Positions 31,150 to 40,063 of a DNA stretch of 64,000 nucleotides are shown here, one piece after another. Each line of letters begins with the position of its first letter. Positions within the stretch are counted from its first letter, which is position 1. Made by a program: the position numbers and the translations under genes. A model generated the notes under the pieces. It was given only the letters and a program-made list of their open reading frames with translations. It searched no databases and was not told where the DNA came from. This DNA is from Mesorhizobium huakuii (GTDB lineage Bacteria; Pseudomonadota; Alphaproteobacteria; Rhizobiales; Rhizobiaceae): contig NZ_BSNY01000030.1 in the NCBI RefSeq assembly GCF_030160235.1, positions 1-64,000 on the forward strand, read 5' to 3'.

Positions 31150-32865
31150 GTGCTTCGAGTGCGCGTTCAAGTCCAATTGCTCGGCGGGTTCAGTGTCGGC
31201 CTTGACGGTCAAGTCATTCCGGCTGCGGCCTGGCGTCGTGACCGTGGCGCGGCGCTGGTGAAGCTGCTTGCCGTCACCCGTTCGCACCGCATCCACCGCG
31301 AACAGGTGATGGAGGCCTTCTGGCCTGATCTTGATCCCGAGGCTGCCGGAGCGAACCTGCGCAAGGCCATCCACTTCGCCCGCCGCGCGCTGGGTGCTCA
31401 TGACCTGATCGAGCAGACGGCCGATGTCATCGCCCTCGCCCCGACGGCCGATCTTGAAATTGACGTTGACGCTTTCGAGGCCGCCGTCAAACTTGCCTTG
31501 CGAGGCTCCGACCCTGCCGCCTGCGAAATGGCTGCCGATCTTTACGCCGGCGACCTGCTGCCGGACGACCCCTATGTCGACTGGTTCGAAACGCCCCGCC
31601 AGGCCCTGCGACAGCGCTATGCCGAGGTGCTGCGGGCCGGCAGGCTCTGGCAGCGCCTGATCGCGATGGACCCGGCCGATGAGCAGGCCCAATGCGCTCT
31701 GATGCAGTCGGCGCTGGACGCCGGCAACAGGGCCGAAGCAATCAGGCTGTTCAATCAGCTCAGCCAAAGCCTGCGTATCGATCTTGGCGTCGGCCCGGGC
31801 GCCGAAACCGTGAAGCTCTACGAAAAGGCGCTGGCCGTGCCCTCTATCGACCCCGTCGGGTTGAGCGACCGCATCCGCGCCTCGCTGGCCTGGGGCCTGC
31901 TGCATCTGCAAAGCGGCGATTTCGCCAAGGCCGCTCAGGTCGGCAGGGAAACCCGTGAGCTGGCGATGGGCGCGGGGTTGGCCCGCGAGGTTGGCGAGGC
32001 CAGCGCCCTGATCGGGCTGGTGGCGCACATGCAGGGCCAATGGCGCGAGCTGTTCAGGGCGGAGTTCATCGAATGGGTCCGCTCCAAGCCAGCCTTCGTC
32101 TCCAACATTTTTGACGGGCATCTCTGCCTGGCCGAATTCTGCCTTTGCAGCGCCAAGGGCCATCACGACATCGCCGCTTCGGCGCGTGAGCTGCTATCGG
32201 TCGCCGAGGGCGCCGGCTCGCTTGCCGGGCGCGGCCTTGCCTCCCTGGTGCTGGGAGAAGCTGCCTTGTTTTCGGGCCAGTTGGCCGAGGCCGAACGCAT
32301 GCTGGCGGAAGCCGAGAAACTCTATGCGCAGGTTGGCGCCATTGCCGGCCGCGTGCTGGCGCTCCAGCGCCTGACGGAACTTGCCCTGGCGCGTGGCCAG
32401 AAATGGCAAGCGGGACGGCTGATCCGGCGCGCCACGACCCTTGCCCAATCCTCCTGGCTTGCGCCGCATCTGCTGATCAGCCTGAAGGGTCTAGAGGTGC
32501 GGGCCGCCTCTACGCCCGAAAGGATCGCCGCGACCATCCAGGAAGGCGACCGCATGCTGTCATCGGGCTGCAATTGCCAGCCTTGCTCGATGACCTTCCG
32601 CACCGCCGCGGCCGTTGCCCTGGCCGAGGCGGGCGAAGTCGAACAGGTCAACCGCCGGCTCGACGAGGCTGAGCGGGTGGCCGGCATGTGGAATGGCGGC
32701 CCCTGGGTGGCGGCCGTCTGGGAAGCGCGCGGCGTGCAGCGCCGCGCCGAGCACAGCGAAAACCGCGCCATGGCGGCATTTGAGGAAGCGGCCTCGCGCT
32801 TTGCCGCGCTTGGCAGGCCGATCGACGAGGTACGCTGTCGGGCACGGATGGCATATCTCGACTAG
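31150..32865 (+). CDS. SARP/BTAD-type transcriptional activator with C-terminal TPR-like region and Cys cluster
   Basis: 571 residues from a GTG (31150; GTG 31159 is possible). The N-terminal OmpR-like winged helix (VRVQVQLLGGFSVGLDGQVIP, ALVKLLAVTRSHRIHREQVMEAFWPD) is followed by a bacterial transcriptional-activation domain at about 90-235, as in SARP proteins. Residues 240-571 are helical repeats (AEAERMLAEAEKLYAQVGAI). CNCQPC at 474-479 could bind metal or sense redox state. SARPs are typical of actinomycetes and less usual in rhizobia. It diverges from a peroxiredoxin and flavoprotein operon, which is its most likely target. Confidence 0.85.
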   Translation: MLRVRVQVQLLGGFSVGLDGQVIPAAAWRRDRGAALVKLLAVTRSHRIHREQVMEAFWPDLDPEAAGANLRKAIHFARRALGAHDLIEQTADVIALAPTADLEIDVDAFEAAVKLALRGSDPAACEMAADLYAGDLLPDDPYVDWFETPRQALRQRYAEVLRAGRLWQRLIAMDPADEQAQCALMQSALDAGNRAEAIRLFNQLSQSLRIDLGVGPGAETVKLYEKALAVPSIDPVGLSDRIRASLAWGLLHLQSGDFAKAAQVGRETRELAMGAGLAREVGEASALIGLVAHMQGQWRELFRAEFIEWVRSKPAFVSNIFDGHLCLAEFCLCSAKGHHDIAASARELLSVAEGAGSLAGRGLASLVLGEAALFSGQLAEAERMLAEAEKLYAQVGAIAGRVLALQRLTELALARGQKWQAGRLIRRATTLAQSSWLAPHLLISLKGLEVRAASTPERIAATIQEGDRMLSSGCNCQPCSMTFRTAAAVALAEAGEVEQVNRRLDEAERVAGMWNGGPWVAAVWEARGVQRRAEHSENRAMAAFEEAASRFAALGRPIDEVRCRARMAYLD

Positions 32866-32915
32866 CACCACCCAGCAGCGCGTGTTCGGCTTAAAAAGAA
32901 AATGATCCCAGTTTC

Positions 32916-34385
32916 TTACCCGGGGTTATTCATTCGCGAAAAATGACTTTGCAGCACGGTGCGAAACTTCTGCATCGTCTTTTCGGTCATCTGCGCATCG
33001 GCCGCCGCAAAGCCCATGACGAGGCCGTTCTGCTGCGTGCCGTGGCGATACTGGATCGACAGGGCCGAGACATTGATGCCTTGCTGGAGCGCCGCCTCCG
33101 CAACCGCCGTGTCGCTGCATCTGTCGCGGAAAATGCCGACGACCTGGATGCCGGATTCGGTGGTGTGGAAATCCAGCCATTCCCCGAGATGCCGTTGCGC
33201 GCTTTCCAGGAAGAACTGCCGTCTCTCCGCGTAGAGACGCCGCATGCGCCTCAGATGGCGGGTGAAATGCCCCTCATTCATGAAGTCCGCGAGCGCGGCC
33301 TGGGTCAGCAAGGGGGCGAACTGGCCGCTGACGCTCAGCGCCGAGACGATCGTGTGGTCGATCGCCTTGGGCGCCACCATGAAGCCCAGCCGCATGGCCG
33401 GGAAAAGGATCTTGGCGAAGGTGCCGACATAGACCACGCGGTTCGATGCGCCGATGCCTTGCAGCGCCGGGATCGGCTGGCCCTGGAAACGGTATTCGCC
33501 GTCATAGTCGTCCTCGATGATCCACGAGCGCCAGGTCTCGGCCATGTGCAGCAGGTTGAGCCGCTGCTCCATCGGCATGGTTATGCCGAGCGGGTGATGG
33601 CAGGAGGGTGTCACGAAGATCATGCGCGGCACGACATCAGGCGGATCGAGATCCCAGCCGGCATTGCTGACGCGCAGCGGCGCCAGTTTCGCCCCGGCCG
33701 AGACGAAGGCCGAGCCGGCGCCGTAATAGCCAGGCTCCTCCATCCAAACCGTGTCGCCATCATCGATCAGCAACCGGGCCAGGAGATCGAATGCCGACTG
33801 CGCGCCATTGGTCACGACGATCTGCTCGGCGGTGCACTTCACGCCCCGAGAGGCGGTGAGGTAGCGCGCTATGGCCTCGCAGAGCGGCGGATAGCCCTTG
33901 ACGTGATAGGTGCCGAAAAGATCGATATGGGCGAATTTTGCGCGGCGGCTGAGCAGTTTCGACCAGGTGTTGAACGGAAAATTATCCGGGTCAGGCATGC
34001 CGGGATGAAAGGCGAGCATGCCTGGCCGGCCATGATGATAGGGTTGGGCAAGCATGGTCTGCCCGCGCCGCGATAGCGGATTGGCATCCTCGACCGACAT
34101 TTGTTCCGCAACCGCCGAACGCGTCGGCAGGTCCATCACCACCGATGGCCTGCGCGGCCGTATCGCCAGATAGCCCTCCAGCGCCAGCTGGTCGCAAGCG
34201 GCAATCACCGTGTTGCGCCCGACATTCAGGTCCCGCGCCATGACCCGCGTCGAGGGCAGTGCGTGGCCGCTCGGCAGCACGCGCCGTTCGATCAGGCCGC
34301 GCAACTGGACATAGAGCTGCCGGTGCAGATTGGCGGGGCTGTCGCGATCGAGCGCAATGCCGTCGACGGGAAAGCTGGTCTTCAT
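32916..34385 (-). CDS. mocR: MocR-family regulator (GntR HTH fused to aminotransferase-like domain)
   Basis: 489 residues from ATG 34385. The N-terminal GntR-type winged helix (ANLHRQLYVQLRGLIERRVL, then LPSTRVMARDLNVGRNTV) covers about 10-80. A class-I aminotransferase fold follows, with VTNGAQSAFDLLARLL, EEPGYYGAGSAF, VTPSCHHPLGITMP and the PLP-lysine region YVGTFAKILFPAMRLGF (Lys in FAK). MocR proteins bind PLP and usually regulate the divergent operon. Here that operon encodes MocA-, MocC- and MocB-like proteins, as in the rhizopine locus of Sinorhizobium meliloti where MocR was first named. Direct and inverted TGGTTC half-sites lie at its start codon. Confidence 0.88.
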   Translation of the reverse strand: MKTSFPVDGIALDRDSPANLHRQLYVQLRGLIERRVLPSGHALPSTRVMARDLNVGRNTVIAACDQLALEGYLAIRPRRPSVVMDLPTRSAVAEQMSVEDANPLSRRGQTMLAQPYHHGRPGMLAFHPGMPDPDNFPFNTWSKLLSRRAKFAHIDLFGTYHVKGYPPLCEAIARYLTASRGVKCTAEQIVVTNGAQSAFDLLARLLIDDGDTVWMEEPGYYGAGSAFVSAGAKLAPLRVSNAGWDLDPPDVVPRMIFVTPSCHHPLGITMPMEQRLNLLHMAETWRSWIIEDDYDGEYRFQGQPIPALQGIGASNRVVYVGTFAKILFPAMRLGFMVAPKAIDHTIVSALSVSGQFAPLLTQAALADFMNEGHFTRHLRRMRRLYAERRQFFLESAQRHLGEWLDFHTTESGIQVVGIFRDRCSDTAVAEAALQQGINVSALSIQYRHGTQQNGLVMGFAAADAQMTEKTMQKFRTVLQSHFSRMNNPG

Positions 34386-34430
34386 CTGGTTCCCAAAAAT
34401 CAATGGAATCTGGTTCTAACAATGGAACCA
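34384..34430. promoter_or_regulatory. Repeated half-sites in the mocR-mocA intergenic region
   Basis: ATCTGGTTC occurs at 34384-34392 and again at 34408-34416 (24-bp period), and GAACCA at 34425-34430 is inverted to TGGTTC. The first site overlaps the mocR start codon. Multiple direct or inverted half-sites next to the regulator are usual MocR operators. This points to autorepression and control of mocA. Confidence 0.6.
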
Positions 34431-34484
34431 AAGGAGGCCTACCCTCAAGAAAAAAGAGCGTTCGGGTTCAGATGGGGCTGGCCG

Positions 34485-35603
34485 ATGCAGTGCATAAGGG
34501 TGGGAGTGATCGGGGCGGGCGGCGTCGCCCAGGTCGAGCACATTCCGAACCTGCTCAAGCTGCACCGGCAGTTCAAGATCCTTGGCGTCTACGATCCGTC
34601 GCGAAAGGTCCGCGCTTTCGTCGCGGAGGAATTCGGCCTCGAAACATTTTCCGATCTCGACGCGCTGCTCGCCATGCCGCTTGACGCCGTGGTCATCGCC
34701 TCGCCGGATGCGCTGCACCGCGAACAGAGCCTCGCCGCCTTTGCCAGGGGCCTGCATGTCTTCTGCGAAAAGCCGCTTTGCTATGGCGCGCAGGACATCG
34801 ACGACCTGATCGCCGCCAGGGATCGCGCCGGAAAGGTGCTTCAGGTCGGCTACATGAAGCGGTTCGACCCGAGCTACGAGGCGGCGCTAAGGATGCTGCC
34901 CGGCACGGCGCGGACGCTTCGCTACATTTCGGTCGAGGTCAACGATCCCGACGCCTGGCCCTTCATCCGGCACGCCTCCACTTGCCGGGGTGACGACGTC
35001 GCGGCGGAATTGATTGCCTCGACCGAAGCCAGGCAGCGCGAGCAGGTCGACCGCGCGGTGCCCGGGATCGACGATCCCCACGCCTTCCAAGGTTTTGTCG
35101 GCGCCTATTCCTCGTCGATCGTGCACGACGTCAACGCCGTCCATGGCTTGCTCGATGCGCTCGGCGTCGCCGATGGCGAAATCGTCGGCGCCTCGCTCTT
35201 CGCCAAGGGCGAAGCTGGCCAGGGCTCCGTGCGGCTGCTCGGCGGCCAGGCATTGTGGACCATGGCCCATATCGCCACTCCGGGCCTGCCCGATTACCGC
35301 GAGCGCATCACGCTCCATTTCGACGACGCCGCGCTCGAGCTGGAATTCCCCTCGCCCTATCTCAACCACCAGCCGACGCGGCTGACCGTCCGCACCGGCG
35401 ACGGCCACACGCTTTCCAGCCGCGACGTCCGCAGCGGCTATGAGGAGGCATTCGTCGAGGAACTGAAAGGCTTCTGGTCGGCGATCGTCGAAGGCGCGCC
35501 CGTGCGCAACACCGCCGAGCATGCGCGCCGCGACATGACGCTGCTGGCCGGACTGACCCGCCACCACCTTGCCCAGTCGAAGCAATCAGGAGTTCGCCCG
35601 TGA
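34485..35603 (+). CDS. mocA: MocA-like Gfo/Idh/MocA-family oxidoreductase
   Basis: 372 residues from ATG 34485. The NAD(P)-binding start is CIRVGVIGAGGVAQVEHIPN. FCEKPLCY carries the conserved lysine, and HDVNAVHGLLDAL has the catalytic Asp/His region. A longer insertion at about 165-205 (CRGDDVAAELIASTEARQR) and the lack of a signal fit a soluble inositol- or sugar-dehydrogenase. Founding member MocA of S. meliloti takes part in breakdown of scyllo-inosamine rhizopine. It overlaps the next gene by 4 bp (GTGA) and is divergent from mocR. The precise polyol or inosamine is not determined. Confidence 0.85.
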   Translation: MQCIRVGVIGAGGVAQVEHIPNLLKLHRQFKILGVYDPSRKVRAFVAEEFGLETFSDLDALLAMPLDAVVIASPDALHREQSLAAFARGLHVFCEKPLCYGAQDIDDLIAARDRAGKVLQVGYMKRFDPSYEAALRMLPGTARTLRYISVEVNDPDAWPFIRHASTCRGDDVAAELIASTEARQREQVDRAVPGIDDPHAFQGFVGAYSSSIVHDVNAVHGLLDALGVADGEIVGASLFAKGEAGQGSVRLLGGQALWTMAHIATPGLPDYRERITLHFDDAALELEFPSPYLNHQPTRLTVRTGDGHTLSSRDVRSGYEEAFVEELKGFWSAIVEGAPVRNTAEHARRDMTLLAGLTRHHLAQSKQSGVRP

Positions 35604-36499
35604 CGGTTCGCATCGGCATCAATCCGATCACCTGGACCAATGATGACGTGCCGGAACTCGGCGGCGACACGCCGCTTGAGGTCTGCCTCAGCGAGACCAG
35701 GCAGGCCGGCTATGCCGGCACCGAACTCGGCGGCAAGTTTCCGCGCCGCTCGGCCGAGCTGAAGCCCATAATGGAGCGTTATGGCCTCGCGGTGATTTCC
35801 GGCTGGTATGATGGCCGCTGCGACGAGAAGGATGTCGGCGCGGAAATGGATGCGATCACGCCGCATCTCCAGCTCTTGAAGGATATGGGCTCGACCCATG
35901 TCGTCTACGCCGACACCTCGCGCGGGCGCCACAACGCCATCTGGGGACCGATCTCGCAACGCCCGGCCCTGAGCCCGGAGGAATGGCCGGCCTATGGCCG
36001 CAAGCTGACTGCACTCGCCGAAAGGATGGCGGATTTCGGCGTGCGCATGGCCTTTCACCACCATATGGGAACCATCGTCGAGACCGATGCCGAGGTCGGC
36101 CTCCTGATGCGCCACACCGGTGAGGCGGTCGGCCTGCTCTACGACACCGGCCATTCGATATTTTCGGGCGGCGACCCGCTCGCCCTGATCAAGGCGCAGG
36201 TCAAACGTGTCGTCCATGTGCATTGCAAGGACGCGCGCAAGGCCGTGCTGGAGCGCGCGCGCGCCGAGGACATGAGTTTCATGGGCGCGGTCATGGACGG
36301 GATCTTCACCGTCCCCGGCGACGGCTTCATCGACTATCCCGCCATTTTGCGCGTGCTGGCCGACAATGGTTACAGCGGCTGGCTGGTCGTCGAAGCCGAG
36401 CAGGACCCCAACAAGGCCAACCCGCTGACCTATGCGACGATGGGATTCCAGAACCTGTCGCGCATGGCGAGGCAAGCCGGATTTACCGTCATGGAATGA
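35600..36499 (+). CDS. mocC: MocC/IolE-like sugar-phosphate isomerase-fold protein (inosose dehydratase family)
   Basis: 299 residues from a GTG overlapping the mocA stop. It has the xylose-isomerase-like TIM barrel of IolE and MocC. GINPITWTNDDVPELGG is the family start. Metal ligands appear in HHHMGTIVETDAE, LLYDTGHSIF, VHVHCKDARK and LVVEAEQDP. IolE removes water from scyllo-inosose in inositol breakdown, and MocC acts in rhizopine use. Paired with MocA and MocR homologues, the latter is favoured. It is followed by a structured 117-nt element and then transporter genes on the same strand. Confidence 0.88.
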   Translation: MTVRIGINPITWTNDDVPELGGDTPLEVCLSETRQAGYAGTELGGKFPRRSAELKPIMERYGLAVISGWYDGRCDEKDVGAEMDAITPHLQLLKDMGSTHVVYADTSRGRHNAIWGPISQRPALSPEEWPAYGRKLTALAERMADFGVRMAFHHHMGTIVETDAEVGLLMRHTGEAVGLLYDTGHSIFSGGDPLALIKAQVKRVVHVHCKDARKAVLERARAEDMSFMGAVMDGIFTVPGDGFIDYPAILRVLADNGYSGWLVVEAEQDPNKANPLTYATMGFQNLSRMARQAGFTVME

Positions 36500-36564
36500 T
36501 CGAGGCCTATTCGGCCTCCAGGGAACCAGTGCTGAGGAATGAAACTGGAAAAGGTGTGTTGAGA

Positions 36565-36681
36565 TTCAGGTCAGGCCGAGCCGAAAATGACGGCTCTCGA
36601 GAACCCGGAGCGAAGCGGACATTAGGTCCGTGAGCACCGGAAGCGCAGAAAGCCGCCATTTGCAGGCCGGCATCACCTGAA
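36565..36681 (+). ncRNA. Nested hairpin RNA element in the leader of the moc transporter genes
   Basis: TTCAGGT (36565-36571) pairs perfectly with ACCTGAA (36675-36681). Inside, AAATGACGGCTCTC (36586-36599 region) pairs in 12 of 14 positions with GAAAGCCGCCATTT (36648-36661 region), and CGGAC-attag-GTCCG (36616-36630) is a perfect apical hairpin. The element ends 74 nt before the binding-protein ATG. It could be a cis-regulatory RNA, an independent small RNA or a member of a rhizobial palindromic repeat family. I cannot decide among these by eye. Confidence 0.5.
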
Positions 36682-36755
36682 CATCAACACAGCTTAAAGG
36701 GGCAACTGGACTGCCGACCGTAGTTGCGGCGGCGGAAAACAAACAGGAGGTTGTT

Positions 36756-37712
36756 ATGTTTTCGCTTGCGAAATTAATAAAGCCTGCGCTCGGCCTGCTG
36801 GCCGGCTTCACGATGATGGCGGCGGCCACGACCCTTGCGGCCGCCGACGAGACGCGGGTGGTGTTCGTCACCCACGGCCAGAGCGGCGACCCCTACTGGT
36901 CGGTCGTCAAGAACGGCATGGACGACGCCGCCAAGACGCTCGGTGTCAAGGCCGAGTATCTGGCCCCCGAAACCTTCGACATGGCCAAGATGGGGCAGAT
37001 GATCGACGCCATCGCGGCTTCCAAGCCCGACGGCATGGTCGTTTCGATCCCCGATGCGGCCGCCCTTACAACTCCGGTCAAGAACGCCGTCGCCGCCGGT
37101 ATTCCGGTGATCGTCATCGATTCCGGCGGCTCGAAGCTCACCCATGACCTTGGCGGCCTGCTGTTCATGGGGCAGGATGAGTTCCAGGCGGGCGTCATGG
37201 CCGGCGAGCGCATCAAGGCGCTCGGCCTCACCAAGGCGGTCTGCGCCAATCACGAGGTCGGCAATTCGAGCCTCGACGACCGCTGCGCCGGCTTCGCCAA
37301 GGGTCTGGGCGTCGACGTGCCGGTGATGAACGGCGTCATCGACCCGACCGAAATGAAGAACCGCGTGATCGCCTACATGACCGCTCATGCCGATACACAG
37401 TTCATCCTCGCCGTCGGCGCCAGCGGCGCCGAGCCGACCCTGGCCGCGCTTGATGAAATGGGCCTGTCGGGCAAGGTGAAGACCGGCACGTTCGATCTTT
37501 CGCCCACGATCCTGCAGGCCGTCGTCGGCGGCAAGATGGAGTGGGGCATCGACGCCCAGCAATATGCCATGGGCTACATCCCGGTCGCGATGTTCGACCT
37601 CTGGAAGAAGTACAAGATCATGCCGATCGCCGACTATCCGACCGGCCCCGGCTTCGTCACCAAGGACACCGCCGCCTCGGTCATCGAGCTGTCGAAACAA
37701 GGCAAGCGCTAA
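36756..37712 (+). CDS. MocB-like periplasmic sugar/inositol-type ABC substrate-binding protein
   Basis: 318 residues from ATG 36756 behind AGGAGG. A signal peptide (LLAGFTMMAAATTLAAA) precedes a type-I periplasmic-binding fold. TRVVFVTHGQSGDPYWSVVKNGMDDAA, DGMVVSIPDAAAL, PVIVIDSGG and QYAMGYIPVAMFDLWKKY are typical of CUT2-family sugar-binding proteins. It delivers a sugar or cyclitol to the permease and ATPase encoded just downstream. MocB of the rhizopine locus is a protein of this family, which fits the neighbouring mocA and mocC. The ligand is a cyclitol or inosamine by context only. Confidence 0.88.
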   Translation: MFSLAKLIKPALGLLAGFTMMAAATTLAAADETRVVFVTHGQSGDPYWSVVKNGMDDAAKTLGVKAEYLAPETFDMAKMGQMIDAIAASKPDGMVVSIPDAAALTTPVKNAVAAGIPVIVIDSGGSKLTHDLGGLLFMGQDEFQAGVMAGERIKALGLTKAVCANHEVGNSSLDDRCAGFAKGLGVDVPVMNGVIDPTEMKNRVIAYMTAHADTQFILAVGASGAEPTLAALDEMGLSGKVKTGTFDLSPTILQAVVGGKMEWGIDAQQYAMGYIPVAMFDLWKKYKIMPIADYPTGPGFVTKDTAASVIELSKQGKR

Positions 37713-37717
37713 CACTG

Positions 37718-37741
37718 GCGGCCGGGTCTCGCCCCGGCCGC
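37718..37741 (+). terminator. Intercistronic hairpin after the binding-protein gene
   Basis: GCGGCCGGG (37718-37726) pairs with CCCGGCCGC (37733-37741), then TTCATTTT. The hairpin sits in the 51-bp gap before the permease. Such structures raise the ratio of binding protein to membrane components by partial termination or mRNA protection. Confidence 0.7.
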
Positions 37742-37763
37742 TTCATTTTGAGGTAACGCAGCC

Positions 37764-38860
37764 ATGCTTTCAGAGATTCGCGACGAGCGGGTCCGGTCCG
37801 TTTCACGCCTCAGCCGCCTGCTAAGCAGGCCGGAGCTGGGCGCGGCCGCCGGCACGGTGCTGGTCTTCGTGTTCTTCGCCATCACGGCGGGAAACACCGG
37901 ACTGTTCAGCGCCAAGGGGATCGTCAACTTCCTCGAAGTCTCGGCCCAGCTTGGCATTCTCGCCGCACCCGTGGCCCTGTTGATGATCGCCGGCGAGTTC
38001 GATCTGTCGGTCGGCTCGATGATCGGCTTTGCCGGCATCCTCATCGCCATCCCTTCCGTGTTCTGGGGCTGGCCGATCTGGCTTTCGCTGCTGTTCACCT
38101 TTGCGGTATGCGGCGGCATCGGTGCACTCAACGGGCTGGCGGTCGTCAGGACCGGACTGCCCTCCTTCATCGTGACGCTCGGCAGCCTGTTCATGCTGCG
38201 CGGCCTCACACTTGGTCTTACACGCGGCATTTCAGGGCGGACCCAGGTGTCGGGCGTGCATGAATTGGCGCAGAACGATCCCCTCAACAGCCTGTTTTCG
38301 GGACAGGTGTTGTCCGGCCCGATCGCCTGGCTTGCCAACCTCGGCCTGATCGGCAAGCGGGCGGACGGAATGCCGGCGATATCAGGCATCCCGGTATCGA
38401 TCGTGTGGTGGATCGTGCTGACATTGGCCTGCACCTGGCTCTTGACGCGCAGCCGCTTCGGCAACTGGATCTTCGCCGCCGGCGGCGAAGCCAATGCCGC
38501 GCGCAATCTCGGCGTGCCGGTGGCGCGCACCAAGATCACGCTGTTCGTCATGACGGCACTCGCGGCCGCCCTGTTCGCGGCGATCCAGGTGCTGGTCACC
38601 GGCTCCGCCGACACGCTGCGCGGCACGCAGAAGGAATTCGAGGCCATCATCGCCGTCGTCATCGGCGGCACGCTGCTCACCGGCGGCTACGGGTCGGCCA
38701 TCGGCGCCATGTTCGGCGCCCTGATCTTCGGCGTGGTGCAGATGGGCATCTTCTACACCGGCATCGACACCGACTGGTTCAAGCTGTTCATGGGTGCCAT
38801 GATGGTCATCGCGGTGCTGTTCAACAGCTATGTGCGCAACCGCGCCATGAGGAGCCGGTG

Positions 38861-38861
<1 letters not shown>
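37764..38861 (+). CDS. Sugar ABC transporter permease, CUT2 family
   Basis: 365 residues with nine or ten membrane helices. The conserved EAA-like segment and the RbsC-family run [20 protein letters not shown] and [20 protein letters not shown] are clear, and the later [21 protein letters not shown] and [21 protein letters not shown] complete the family pattern. It forms the channel of the transporter and overlaps the ATPase start by one base (TGATG). The order binding protein, permease, ATPase is that of frcBCA in rhizobia. Substrate as for the binding protein, inferred cyclitol. Confidence 0.9.
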
Positions 38862-39655
<794 letters not shown>

Positions 39656-39769
39656 GGCGCGGTGCTGATCGGATCCCTGTGGCTGCCTGGTCTGGCCGGT
39701 ACGCACCGGTATCGGCGGAGCCGCGAATCTGTGCTAAGCCGCCGCCCAATCAACAAGAGGACGACAGCT

Positions 39770-40000
39770 GTGAGCGAACTGACCGTGGCCGAGGCGACCG
39801 AGAATATCTATGCATCGCTTCGGGCGGACAATGCCGACATCGACGCCCATATCGCGGCGCTCAAGGCCGCGCTGACACGCGAGGGGATGAAACAGGCGGT
39901 GTTCGACCCGACCAAGTTGGCGCAGAGCAACCGCCAGGGCCGTAAATTGATGCAGGCCTATTTTCGCCAGCGCGGCGTGAGCGTGACGTTTTCGGATTAG
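39770..40000 (+). CDS. Small conserved hypothetical protein
   Basis: 76 residues from a GTG with AGAGGA upstream. The sequence is mostly helical and soluble (LTVAEATENIYASLRADNAD, IDAHIAALKAALTREG) with a basic segment (KLAQSNRQGRKLMQAYFRQRG) and a short VSVTFSD strand. The helix-loop-helix layout with an Arg/Lys-rich patch could bind nucleic acid, but no known domain was recognised. It follows the ABC transporter genes by 114 bp on the same strand. The reading frame has the third-position GC bias of its neighbours, supporting coding. Confidence 0.65.
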   Translation: MSELTVAEATENIYASLRADNADIDAHIAALKAALTREGMKQAVFDPTKLAQSNRQGRKLMQAYFRQRGVSVTFSD

Positions 40001-40063
40001 GAAAGCCGCGCGGGCGATCTCAAGCGCGCCGCCAGAGACCTTGTACTGGATGTCTATCGCGCG

